From positions 8,499,012 through 8,563,011 of the forward strand of contig JAJEKV010000046.1 in NCBI GenBank assembly GCA_021234155.1: DNA of 64,000 bases. The letters are read 5' to 3'. Under the pieces are notes generated by a model. It did not search any database. It saw nothing but the letters and a program-made list of their open reading frames with translations, and was not told the DNA's origin. Position numbers and translations under genes: made by a program. Origin of the DNA: Isoetes taiwanensis. Lineage: Eukaryota; Streptophyta; Lycopodiopsida; Isoetales; Isoetaceae. Below are positions 22,300 through 32,949 of this stretch, piece by piece (positions within the stretch are counted from its first letter, which is position 1; every line of letters starts with the position of its first letter).

Positions 22300-22350
22300 C
22301 TATTGCCTTCAAAAAGCAGAAGGTGCCTTCTCGACTCGGTAGTCGAGAAG
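22300..22350. repeat. Palindrome related to the 8.1-8.7 kb array
   Basis: 'ccttctcgactcggtagtcgagaagg' at 22325-22350, with a half-copy at 22290-22303, is the same palindrome family as 8100-8665 but on the other side of the nested LTR element. Confidence 0.6.
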
Positions 22351-22799
22351 GATTATAATGTTTAAAAGGAGTGAGTTTTCAAGGGGGATTCACTGTAAGT
22401 GCCATACAATGTGCCTGAGTGACTTGTAGGGGGGTTTTTTCGACCCATTTCCATACGTATACGTAAGAGGTAGGGGGGTTTTTTGCCACTACTTGGGGTA
22501 AACTTTGTACGGAAGGGGTCGAATTTGCCTTTCAATAAATCGTATACGGGGGTGTTTTTGATCACCCTATGCATGCACATGGCATACCCTCCTTACTATA
22601 AGTGAACCCCCCGGGTGAGTTTTATTTTTATTTTGTATAATGTTCCATGGGCGCCCAACAAAAGAAATATTTGGTGCCCATTTCTTAGCTGGCCATCCGA
22701 TCATGGGGCTTCTGCTGAAGGCTTGGGGAGCACAGAAGGGAGAAATTGTGCCCATTCTCGCCTCGTGAGGCGAGAAAAAACTTCTCAGCATTGTCTAAA

Positions 22800-23175
22800 T
22801 TGTTTAATTATTTATTATTTAATTAAATAGTTGTTTAATTAATTGTTTAATTTATTATCTATTTATTATCTAATTATCTAATCTAATTATCTACTTATTA
22901 TCTATTAATTTATTATCTAACCCCTTTGCCCTTCCCCCTCCTCCCCTTCCCCAAGAGACCACCTTTGCCCCTCCCCTTCCCCAAGAGACCTTGCCCTTCC
23001 CCCTCCTCCCCTTCCCCAAGAGACCCTACCCCTTCCCCTCCCCTTTGCCCTTCCCCCTTCTCCCCTTCCCCTCCCCTCCCCATTTGCTCGGCCCCTCCTC
23101 TTTACATTTTTGCCCTCTTCGTGCTCCTTTGCCTTCCCCTCCCCCCCCTCCCTCCCTCCGGTCTCCCTTCCTTCC
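22800..23175 (+). repeat. AT-rich tract followed by a pyrimidine (C/T) minisatellite
   Basis: 22800-22920 is a 'ttattatctaattaatt' low-complexity run. 22921-23175 is almost pure pyrimidine on the plus strand, with 30-35 base units 'cctttgcccttccccctcc/ccttccccaagagacc' repeated about four times. The open frames here are only repeat translation. Confidence 0.75.
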
Positions 23176-23333
23176 TACTCTTCTTTCTCCACCACCCCCT
23201 TCATTTTCTCGGATTGTCATGTGTAAATGTTATTCTTATTTTATCAAGGAAAAATCTAATAATGATTCAATGGCAACTTACTTTTTTTTTGCATCAGTCC
23301 CATTTTCAGTCCGAGTCCCAAAATTCGAGATTT

Positions 23334-23358
23334 GTCCCACTTTAATTAAATACGACTT
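23334..23358 (-). repeat. Right TIR (25 bp) of the 4-bp-TSD element
   Basis: It is the exact inverted copy of 7370-7394, followed by CAAT at 23359-23362. Confidence 0.8.
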
Positions 23359-26300
23359 CAATACTATGAAGTGGCATGAGAGCTGAATATCAAGAAAGGT
23401 CTCACGTGATATGAAGTTCTTGGTCAAAAAATGTGTTTCATGATTGATTATCCATAGCCTCCATAACCTACAATTAGAATATGAGAAGGAGAGACTACTA
23501 AGCATAAGTTCAATTGCAGTTCAAACATACCTAAAGAAAAAAGAGACTGTTGAAGCCGCTTTCACAAGTGCCCGAAGATCCAAATGTGGTGATAGAAATA
23601 TGTCAATGTATTGGGAAACAACATGCAAGTATATTTCAGTCCCTAAAGTTCTCATTGGTTTGGATGTACTTGGATCTCTTAATCTTTGCAAACAAGCCTG
23701 AACCTTTCGTGAAGCTATCCTTTGAGCAGCCCTCCAATTTTGCCTATCTTTCCTTTCAACATCTCCCAATTGGAGTCCATGTTCCTCTTGAAACATGTTG
23801 AAGACATGCCATACATCATTCAACGTCACATACTCATTTCCTAGATACAATCTCCTTGAAGCATTGTCCATCGGATTGATTAATTTCTTGCCATTATTAT
23901 GGATGAAATCTTGATCATGAAGTCCACAAATGCTTCCTTCATCTCTTATGGCTGCAGTAAACACCCAACCCTCCCAAGGTATGGTATATCTTCCATTCAC
24001 TTGCTTCAAGGACGTGTAGTCTTCAAGCATACATGCCCTACGACGTGCATCTCCATCGGAGCTATGACCGATTAATGGTCCCAATACATGCCTCAAGTGT
24101 GAATCCCAAAAGGCTTGAACCTTTTGCCATTGGATTCTTACCTCGTCATGGTTGAACTTATTGCATGTAAGTTGGATAGACAAGACAAGTCTAGGCAGGC
24201 GCGGATGTAAAGGATTCACGATTAGAACTCGTGCAAAGTGTGCAATGGTGTTTAACTCAAATGCATCCATTATGGTTGTGTATCCAAGCTCTCCACTACC
24301 AACATGAACTACAAAACTAGGATCACAAGTATGCCCTTCTTTCAAACCACAAAATCCAATCAAGGTATCATCTCTTGCAATCCATTGTACTGCTCTCTTT
24401 ATAACAGTCTCATCCTCTGCCACAATGGATGGTACTGATCCAAGTGGCAAGCCAATTCGTGTCATATTTTCTCTTCTTAACTGTCAATTTTCGACCCTTG
24501 AATCTTTAGTCATATCTTTTAGCTCCGTATTAGTTAGGTAATCCACTCTTATACGTTGATTTGTGCTTCTTAGACCTCTACTAACTTTTCTTTCATCTTG
24601 TCTATAAACTCTCATACGAAAATCAGTTTCTTTTGGTATTAAAGCACAAAATGAGCATTGGAGATTCCAGAATTGCAGGCTACTATCACATATTCTACGA
24701 CAAGAGACGTGCCTAAAGGTGCCAGCGATGCAAATGCGCCTCCCATCATGCTCAAAATTTGTATTTAACATCGGTTCACAGTACCAATTTCGTCCAGCCT
24801 TTGATTCATCCAAAAATGCCCTTAAGTCCCTTGTGTTGGAGTCATATCTATACTCTAATTGCCAATATCCCCAACATAATGATGCCAAATAGAGATTTCC
24901 TGTTTTCAAGAGGCTAAGACTAGAAATATAGAAGAGATAACGCAAGAATAATGTAGAAAACAACACATTGGAATGTAAATGAACATAAATTGGGGCCTTT
25001 GCACTTACTTGAAGTACTACATTCGGCCTCGCTTAGTGTTCCCGGCTCTATGAAATGTGCAACAGTCCAAATTAGTGTCTTTAGATTGGTCAATATAAGC
25101 AAAATATCAAAGGCAAAGCACTCTGAGTTCATGGTCACATGAAGTGCAAATGAAATGCATGTCAATTGATTGTTAACCAGCAAGTTCATAATCCAATAAA
25201 CAAAAATTATTGTGGGCAAAACAGGTCTACTACAAAACAGAGATTAGTGAACAAATTAGAGCCTCAACTAAGTATAAATAACTAAAAACAAAGCAAGTGC
25301 AGCCTTATCTCTTCGAAAGAATGCAAGCATGTTTTTTTGTGATGCGTCCACCACGATCTCTTTCCTTGGTCTTCCACGTTGCCTTGGTGCTTGGCATTCA
25401 TTTTTCTGTTCTTTCATTTGCTGCCCATTTTTGAGCATGACAAGTACTTTTGATGTGCTCTTCATATTTTCAACCACATCCCCTCGATTGGGAAAGAGAC
25501 GAAGGGGTTTGTTGCAAAGTTTTCAAACAATGCAAATATCCTCCTTTCTCACATAACCTCCCAAAGTTTCGTTATACAAGTCAAAGTCTACATGTATCTC
25601 CTCGACAAAAGGCCTCACTTTAGTGGCCATACAAGCCTCCACAGCATCCCTGTTTTCAGCTATAATACCTTCCTTACTATTCACTTTCGAAACATTCTCT
25701 TGGGTGGCATCAAGGTTTCTTTGAAGATTGATCTTGTGTTCTTTGGATTGTACATGACGAGCCGTGTAATTGTACATCATATCCTCTCCTCCCTTTCCAT
25801 ATCGTGCATGGCACTCCACACACTAAATACAAAATACAGCAGCACCATTGAAGTCAAAAGACATTAGCTCAAAACGATCTTTCTTGCCTTCAAGCTTCAT
25901 CTTCATTTTTGCCCTTCGATATGCATACATCCACTTATTTGTTAGAGACCTTGTAGCTATTTTGGATTCTAATCTACTCATAGACTCTTGACTTGGAAGT
26001 GGTTCAATGGGTTCAATGTCATCTTTTTGCTTTATATTGGTACGCACCCCTTCCATAGTGATCACTTCTACATCGTCCTTTTCTTCTACAAGCACCAATA
26101 TCCTTCGTTTAGTGGGCTGAATGGGCTGATTATCAGCTGAGGCACCTATGATCTTCACACACACCTCATCCTCATTCACTATAAATCTTGCCTCTTGCTT
26201 CTTGGACAAGGCAAGCTTTCTTTCCCCTAAAAACACAAATTCCTGTCTAGCTCATCAAGTTTAATCTCTCGCCGTAAATCTGAATAATGTGCATTCACAT

Positions 26301-26377
26301 GTACCTTTACAAATCCAACTTCTTGTTTGTTCTCATCTCCCTCGCTAAGGCAAATAACAACATTCTTGTGTGTTTCC
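23359..26377 (-). pseudogene. Large transposase gene of the giant DNA transposon, N-terminal and catalytic parts
   Basis: It is read on the minus strand from ATG at about 26377. The N-terminal segment is followed by a Cys/His cluster (CVEC...H...H, about 25733-25819) and an AT-hook (PRQRGRPRKE, about 25363-25392), both DNA-binding. A 24484-24966 exon follows. Then comes the 314-aa frame 23521-24465 with SSDGDARRR and HDQDFIHNNGKKL, which look like catalytic Asp segments of an RNase H-fold transposase. An intron (about 23459-23520) joins a last block ending at the insertion boundary 23359. The gene has two in-frame stops (25823, 25523) and a shift near 26228. The remaining exons are at 6059-7369. 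It resembles P/THAP9-like enzymes more than classical hAT, but I cannot assign a family with certainty. Confidence 0.6.
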
Positions 26378-27641
26378 ATTTATCTGCATGTGAAGCAAGC
26401 ACATGAGCTACACAATATGATAAGAAATCTAACAAATACTAGCTAACTAGCATGCACAAGAACTATGATTTTGGGGCCTGAAATCATTAAAAAAAATGTC
26501 AACTCAATAAGCTACATCCAATAAACATTCCAACTCAATAAGCAAGCATTCCAGCAAACATTCCAAACATTACAATGCATAAAGGGGGCAGCAAAGGGGC
26601 AGCCCAATTAGGATATGTTACAACCCTGATATAAACAAGAAGGAGGCTACTTAAAGGCTCCTTTGAGTCCGAAAACATGTTATGACAGCCCAGAAAGCTA
26701 TAGCAGCAACCACGTTGACAATTCAAAAATAAATCAGCCCTAAAGTGATATAAATCTGAATTCTGAGCTTAATAAGGCTGCAATAATAATACATGTGATC
26801 AAATACTAGGCAATGAAGTCTTCTTGGCAAGCTTCTCGACTGCTGCATTAAAAAATGAAAAAGAGTATTAGTGAAGATGCTTGAATGGGAAATTTGTTTA
26901 TGATCTATAATCAAGTATATGGAATGATGAGATAGTGGTATGAATGTGGCTTTAGGAACCCTAAACCCTGATTTTGGGGCATAAACATCATTAAGAAAGC
27001 ATGCAAAATTAAGTTGGCAAGTATTCAAATAAGTGACAAACCCCTTGTTCTCATACAATGCATTCTTTATGCATAAAGGTGGCAGCAAAGTGACCTTCAA
27101 TAATAAATCAGCCCTAAAGTGGCCTGAATCGAATTTTCAGCTTCAGAACTTCCAAATAATACATACCTTTGATCAAATAAGAACAATGAAGTCTTCTTGG
27201 CTGCTGCATCAAGAAGATCAAGCCAGAAGCTGCCAGAAACAAGTATCTAATTGTTTGAATTTCCCAATGACTTCCACTTTCACCTTGCAAGGAATTTGCT
27301 GCAAATTTGGCTTCAAAATCGAGTAAGAAACTGAGTGGTGGTGAGAGAATGCAATTTGCTGAGCAAGTTCTTGAGTTGTTCTTGAGCTCTCTTGTTGCCA
27401 AAGAAGAAAATGAAGCCCACTAAATGGACCACAAATAGGCAAACGGTTAGCTCCTTGTCTTAGAAATGGATCAATCTGCCCAAATCGACCACATACGAAT
27501 CTTTCCTTCCCGCCTTTGCTCCCTTCACGTTCAAAGCTGGAAAATGAATAGTGATACCATACGAGAACTCGACCGTATACGGTCGACTATAGAAATAAAA
27601 AAACCCTTTACATTCACGCTCTTGAACAATACGTGCATATT
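26378..27641. other. 5' subterminal region of the DNA transposon with imperfect direct repeats
   Basis: 26465-26850 and 26940-27210 share ordered blocks: 'tgattttggggc...atcattaa', 'caactcaataagc', 'aaatcagccctaaagtg', and 'gatcaaata...caatgaagtcttcttgg'. This points to an old duplication of about 380 bases. A perfect small palindrome 'cgaccgtatacggtcg' is at 27570-27585. No gene is seen. Confidence 0.55.
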
Positions 27642-27657
27642 AGGTGCACCCCCCTTG
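27642..27657 (-). repeat. Right TIR of the giant DNA transposon
   Basis: AGGTGCACCCCCCTTG is the inverted match of 3968-3984. Confidence 0.75.
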
Positions 27658-27665
27658 CTCAAAAG
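27658..27665. repeat. 8-bp target-site duplication, right copy
   Basis: CTCAAAAG, identical to 3960-3967. Confidence 0.85.
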
Positions 27666-29772
27666 GTCCCGCCCATCTGGGTGCAAGCTTATTACAATTG
27701 CCAATTTTAAGTTTGGCCTGCTTTACCTTAATCTTCAGCCATACGGAGTCACTAACCTGAAATTTCCATGGTGTCCGATGCCTGTCGTCAAGGCTCTTCT
27801 GTCGAGCTCTAGCAGCTAACAAATATGCTCGAACTTCTTCGACTAGTGCTTGTATATCTGTAAGCAGTTGTTGAGACACTTCCACCTTGGAAACCGGGTT
27901 ATGCCATGTGTCTAGAGTGAGGCATTGATAACCATAATTGATCATGAAAGGAGACATCCTTGAGGACTCCTATCTAGTGCTGGTATAGACAAATTCCACC
28001 AAATGAATGTAATCTACCCATTGTGATTGCTTGTTCCAGACATAATTGCGTAGCATATCTTCGATTATGTGATTGGTATGCTCTATTTGGCCATCCGTCT
28101 GTGGGTGATAAGCGGTACTCATAGCCAGTTTGGTTTGAATAGTGCTGAAGAAATCCTTCCAGAATGCACTAATAAATTTAGGATCCTGGTCTGATATAAT
28201 GGTACGGGGCATCTCATGAAGGCGAAAGACCTCCTTCATAAACAGCAGGGCAGTATCCAATGCGGTATCTGTGGTACGACATGGCAAAAAGTGTGCCATT
28301 TTGGAAAGCTTGTCGACCAGCACCATTAAAGCATCAAAGCCCCTTAAGGTACGCGGAAGCCCCACGATAAAATCCATGGTAATAACTTCCCATTTGGCAT
28401 TGGGCACATCTAAGGGTTGCAATTTCCCTGGGATACGTGATTGCTCTGCTTTTGTTTGCTGACACTGCTTAATATATCTGGCAATGTGTTTCTTCATCCC
28501 TGGCCAAAAATAGTTGGAGCGGATTTTAAAATAGGTCTTCATAAATCCTGCATGCCCAGCTATAGGACTGTTATGTGTATCATGGAGAATGAGTTGCGAA
28601 CTCCTGAGGTCTCGGGAACACATAACTTATCTTTATGATAAAGGAGATCACCCTCCTTTTTATAGTGACGGAATGCCTCCCTCTCTTTATCGGTTCTGGC
28701 TTCCTTGTATAGACTTTGCCATATCTCCTAAAATTCAGGATCTGCTGAAAGAGCCTGCTGTATCTGCTTACCAAACTCACTAGAGAGTGTGGATATGGCA
28801 TTACAGTGCGTTTGCGTGATCAGTGGATATCTGAAAGCGCGTCAGCTACCACATTATGCTTGCTCAGCTTATACGCTACCCCAAAATCATATTCTTCGAG
28901 AAACTCCATCCATCGTCTCTGTCTCAAATTGAGGTGGGGTTAAATGAAGATATATTGGAGGCTTTGGTGATCGGTATCCAATTGGAACCATCACCCAAGT
29001 AAGTAATGCCTCAAAATGCACAAGGCACACACGACAGCAAGCAATTCTTGGTCATGCGTGGGGTATCGCTGCTTCGCATCATTCATCTTTCGAGAATCAT
29101 AGGTGATTACCCTACCTTCCTGCATTAATACTCTACCGTTAGCTATTTTACTAGCATTTGTGGCAACCCACTTATCCTTCTAGGGGTCTAGCAACGTGAG
29201 AACTGGTGCCATTGTCAATGCATCTTTTAATGACTGGAATCTGGCTTGGACCTTGTCCTTCCAATGTGCCATCCAATCCTTAACCTTTTCATGTTTGGTT
29301 AGGTCCGCAAGGGGTGCGGCCAGCGTAGCAAAATCTTTCACAAACTTGCGGTAATATCCGGCCAACTACTCTAGGAAACTGCGGACTTCGGACACTTTCG
29401 TTGAAATTGGCCAATCCTTTACCGCTTCAATCTTGGCTGGATCTGTAGCTATCCCTTCCGCATAAGCAAACTGACACTTGGAGAACTTGGCGTACAATTG
29501 GTGGCGTCTTAGTTTCTGTAAGGCCAGTCGAAGGTGGCGCTCATGGTCCTCTAGAGTTTTACTGTATACAAGGATATCATCAAAGAATATGATGACAAAT
29601 CATCAAGATACTCGCGGAAGATGTCGTTCATCAGCCCCATAAAGGTGGCTACCGAATGAAGGACACCCTCCCTTACACAGCGCACCAAATCATATTTGAG
29701 CCCAGCCTGGATAATGAGATCCTGATACTCGAAAGTGGGGTTTATAACTAAGAGGTTGAACAGATTGTTCAT
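27658..29772 (-). pseudogene. Element B pol: RT end, RNase H, integrase
   Basis: On the minus strand. The 29551-29772 frame has [17 protein letters not shown] (RT after the missing palm). 29180-29365 has the RT thumb/connection (GYYRKFVKDFATLAAPL). Next come an RNase H-like segment (DQELLAVVCAL, about 29000-29060) and integrase 27970-28623. The integrase has HAGFMKTYFKIRSNYFWPGM, a zinc-binding region, WEVITMDFIVGLPR (first Asp), IISDQDPKF (second Asp) and TDGQIEHTNHIIEDML (Glu). 27640-27957 then carries the start of the GPF/Y module up to the 8-bp duplication. Several stops separate the frames, so the element is dead. The C-terminus continues at 3571-3959. Confidence 0.85.
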
Positions 29773-30592
29773 CGCCTGATAGAGCTCCTATAGATGATCA
29801 TCCGCATCCAGGAATGCTCGCTCGTTGGAGTAGTCCTAGTAGGACCAGCTTTGTTGCAGGGTGCGTCGCAAGTTTCGAGCAGCTTGGTCATGGAGGAGCG
29901 TAACTATTTCCCACCCTTTCGTGGTGTAATACGGCACCTCTGTCCCTGCAACAGACCCCGTAATAAATGTACAATCAACAAGTCATTCCTTATAGTCAGA
30001 ATTCATCACGTAGAGAGCCAAATAATATAGGAAGACCAAAATTTGTATTAGAGATGGCATAAAAATGCCTATACAATAGTACATGTACGGTAACGGCCGA
30101 AGGCCAGACTGTATAATCCCAGAGAATTACATTCAGGAACTAGGTCCTCCATCCTGGTCCATTGGTATAGGATGTGGTGGTGGTGGCCGATGGCGTAGCA
30201 GAGTGACCCCGGGGTCGACGGTGCCAGCGGCAAGAGAAGCAATCTCTGATGGATAAGCAGTGGCCAAAGGGGCGGCCACAACGAGCTTCATGCTCATCCA
30301 TGGTGCTATATCTTGGCCTAAGACAGTCAGAGCGAAGTCCCCGCGCACGAGCATGTGGTGAAGTGCGATAGGGGAGCTTCTTATGGCCTGCCAAGGTGGA
30401 TAATGCAGGGAGGTTCCACCATGATGCTTCGGCCTCTGGGGCGAGGTCTCGTGCCACAAAAAGGACCTATCCCTGTCGGAATGGTGATAGGAAGAAGCGT
30501 GTAAGTTGATTTTCTAACGCTTTAACCTTTGGTGTGACGGAGGTAGCTACTTCCTTGTTGAAGTCCATGGTGACCTCTTCCTCCTTGAGTTC
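29773..30592 (-). other. Rearranged gag-pol junction of element B
   Basis: The RT palm up to the FGLTNAP region is missing or scrambled. Overlapping Pro/Ala-rich frames (30133-30459, minus) show no protease DTG motif. It is probably a deletion plus decay. Confidence 0.4.
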
Positions 30593-31543
30593 CTACTTTT
30601 TTTCCCTCAGGTGACCCGGGTTGTTGTAGAGATCCTCTCCTTCTTCATTGGATTCCGAAGGAACATCTACCATATTGATATTCGGAACATGAGGTCCCAT
30701 GGCCGTGAAAGCTTCCTGAGAAGGCTGAGATGGAGGGTCCTGAAGCATAAGATCTCTCAGCCTGAGGAGCGTGTCAGCCAGCTCAATGGTTTCCTGCTGA
30801 AATTGGAGTAGCTGTTGTACCTCTGTAGGGAGCTCAACTGGCGTAAAGTCAATAAAGTGGTCCATGCAGTACTCCGCGAGCTCATAAAGCACTTGTGCTT
30901 TCTTCTTGGTCCTAAGGCCAGCCACTACATGGTACGTCCGCATAATGTCCTCCAGTAGGAGGTATTCCTGCCCCTGGTGCTGGATAACTGGGAGGGCGTC
31001 CAACCCAGTCAGTCGTGCCCACTAGTCTCGGTGTGGAGGCATCTGCTCTGCTAGTTGCTTCCACCGGATGAAGTCATCCTCTCGGATGTACTCATCTTCA
31101 TCGTCATCAGAGGAGTCATGTGCTTTGCCCTTCTCGGCTGGCAAGGTGTCATCCTCTACATACTGATCCATAAGTATAGCCAGGGCAAAAGTCACTTCAA
31201 GGTACTGCTGGCCCTCCTGCATCACTACTGGCAGGTTTCGGCCCCATTTGAGCTTTCCCTTGAGAACATCATAAGCATGCATATCACCCCCCCAACATCT
31301 CCCTTACTATAGCTCTCTCTAAGTAGAGCTGGGGCGGATCCCCTAGAGGAATGCAGAGAGGGAGCATTTCTTGAGTGTAAAACTCAAGGAAGCCTGCATA
31401 GTCGGGGTGTGCCTGCATGTTGGTGATGAGGTCCACCTTATGGAGTAGAAAGGATTGCGGAAGTTCAAATGGGACTTGAGGATTCCACTGCTCTCTGTCT
31501 TGATATCATTGGAGGAGGCTTGGGGTTGCCATTGCAACTGCAA
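30593..31543 (-). pseudogene. Gag-like frames of element B, 3' part
   Basis: The minus-strand frames 31343-31543, 31022-31282 and 30593-31003 follow one another with frame changes. They encode an acidic, helical protein (QQYLEVTFALAILMDQYVED, SDDDEDEYIREDDFIRWKQLAEQM, EVQQLLQFQQETIELADTLLRLRDL). No CCHC knuckle is seen. By position between the 5' LTR and pol they should be gag or an additional ORF. I do not recognise a capsid fold with certainty. Confidence 0.4.
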
Positions 31544-31784
31544 GTCATGGAGAAGGAGGAAAGAAACAAGGAGAGCAAGAGAAGGAATGAAACCCTAAAC
31601 GCTATCAAGTACACTTTAACTTTTAATGCTGATGTCAGCGTCAGTAATAGTACTAATTAATTACTGATTTAATTTTATTTTTATTTTTTTTCCAGGAAGA
31701 GTTTGCATAGTCAAAAGTTCATTATATTTATATACAAAATTGGTACAACAAAAGATGCTCGACGAGCAAGCTAGTTGTGGTCTT
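31544..31784. other. AT-rich spacer after the H3 relic
   Basis: On the minus strand the H3-like frame is followed by 'tatataaatataa' and AT-rich sequence, then 'aaaccctaaac' and a pyrimidine stretch before the next ATG. It looks like a 3'-UTR followed by a promoter-like stretch. Confidence 0.35.
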
Positions 31785-32084
31785 TCCGAATCCTTCGGGC
31801 AAGAGCCAAAATCCTTTGTCATAATAGTGACCCTTTTGGTATGGATGGCACAAAGATTGGCATCCCTAAAAAGGGCTATCAGGTAGACCTCAGTAGCCTC
31901 CTGCAATGCAAGTATGGCAAAAGTCTGGAAACGCAGATCGGTTTTGAACTCTTGGGCTATTTTCCGGACCAGGCGCTGAAAAGGGAGCTTCCTTAGCAGT
32001 AGCTCTGTGGTCTTCTGATACTTCCGGATTTCCCTTAAGGCCACAGTGCCAGGCCTATATCGATGGGGCTTCTTTGGTGATGCC
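31785..32084 (-). pseudogene. Histone H3-fold relic inside element B
   Basis: The minus strand encodes a nearly canonical H3 core. [20 protein letters not shown] (32028-32084) leads into [42 protein letters not shown], and [18 protein letters not shown] (to about 31815). One base later, in another frame, LALARRIRK completes the C-terminus. Loop 1 has canonical length, unlike the copy at 143-879. Upstream, the tail region to about 32260 is disrupted by stops. The relic lies between the PBS (33582) and pol of element B, embedded in gag-like sequence on the same strand. A frameshift near 31812 and the lost tail make it a pseudogene. The H3 identity is beyond doubt from the sequence; how it came into the element is inference. 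Confidence 0.92.
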
Positions 32085-32267
32085 GATCTCTAAGTCTATG
32101 TCGGCTTCTTGGACAAGGTCTTACCCCCTGTTATCAAATGCGGCCGGGTTGCATCTACTCGGTCTTGCCGGCAGGCAGAGCTTGTTGCCTTCCCAATACT
32201 TCCAACGGCTTTCAGCTTCTCCTTATATGCACTTCCCGACTTATGGGTGGTGGACTTCGGTCGTCGC

Positions 32268-32949
32268 TTAATTGTAGGGGTCTCTGTCCGGTCGGGAGCG
32301 CGCTGGGTATCCTACTCTAGATTTTGCTGGGTTTGCTGTTGTTGATCCTGATTCTGCTTGCCGTTGCTGCTTGGTCCTGTCGGCCTCTTGTTGTGCTGCA
32401 TGAGCTGCTGCCATGCGCTCTTCTACCTCAGCGAGGCATCGGGCAGTAACCCTCCGTAGCAGCTCCGCATGATAGCGGTCCGGCCTAGCTTGCATGCCCA
32501 GCTGGATAGCTATCAAGTGGCCCACCTTTAGGTAGGACGGAACCTCACTCCAAGAAAAACTTTGGGTGACCTCATCATACTGGTAAGGAGGGAGGTCGAA
32601 TGGGTTCCATGCTATGATGGCTCTCATCACCCAGATAAACATATTCGAACTTCCGGATCTTTGGGTCTCCCCTCTCGATCTCTCGGGTGTCATCCTCACG
32701 GGAAAGCTCTCGGATTCTGGCAGCCTCTATCTGAATGCCTTCTTCCTCGGGGACTTCTACACACGAGGGCAGGTAGACTTAACTAGCATCAGAACTTGGT
32801 CAGGCTGTTCGACCAAGGTGTAGGGTTGCTGGAGAAGATTAAGTTTTACCAGAAAGTGCTCAGACAAATGGAAGTTGCTCCCCAAGCTCGGCAAAGATTT
32901 GGGGCACGCTAAGATTGTCGTAGCTTTGGGTACTGCGGGTACGAGCCAT
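32268..32949 (-). pseudogene. Gag-like 5' ORF of element B
   Basis: An ATG at 32947-32949 opens a protein beginning MARTRSTQSYDN. It meets a stop after about 28 codons and continues in other frames. The 32268-32699 frame is the best preserved part: NPFDLPPYQYDEVTQSFSW, then a long helical Ala/Glu/Arg-rich segment (HAELLRRVTARCLAEVEERM) and a basic Pro/Arg end. The MART start recalls the H3 tail, but the rest does not. It probably encodes the first structural protein of the element, decayed. Confidence 0.45.

Larger units (their letters stand above)
7370..23358. mobile_element. TIR element with 4-bp duplication inside the transposase gene
   Basis: The 25-base ends at 7370-7394 and 23334-23358 are perfect inverted repeats (AAGTCGTATTTAATTAAAG...). 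They are flanked by CAAT at 7366-7369 and 23359-23362. If the element and one CAAT are ignored, the host transposase frame runs straight through on the minus strand, which supports a real insertion. Without the nested LTR element (8743-20311) it is about 4.4 kb. It carries palindrome arrays (8100-8665; 22300-22350), a C2H2 zinc-finger ORF and a pyrimidine tract, but no transposase I can recognise. It is therefore probably non-autonomous. The superfamily is unknown; Sola-like elements have 4-bp duplications, but this is only a suggestion. Confidence 0.7.
3968..27657 (-). mobile_element. Giant TIR DNA transposon, 23.7 kb, itself carrying nested insertions
   Basis: The left end reads CCTGGGGGGGTGCACCT. 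The right end, read inward, reads CAAGGGGGGTGCACCT. Together they form imperfect 16-17 base TIRs flanked by an exact 8-bp duplication, which is typical of hAT or P superfamilies. The subterminal regions carry 'aaaaaccc' and 'atacgg/ccgtatac' motifs (4025-4085; 27570-27610). Inside is one large minus-strand transposase gene (26377 down to 6059), split by the element at 7370-23358. Removing that insertion leaves an element of about 7.7 kb. The integrase frame of the host retrotransposon resumes across the insertion. The superfamily is uncertain. Confidence 0.75.

Noticed and set aside
7370-23358. Simple inversion instead of insertion
   Set aside because: The transposase frame continues across the segment when it and one CAAT are ignored, which an inversion would not give.
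22926-23386. Pro/Phe/Ser-rich plus-strand ORFs of 131-139 codons
   Set aside because: They are translations of the polypyrimidine minisatellite, open only because C/T triplets cannot make stops.
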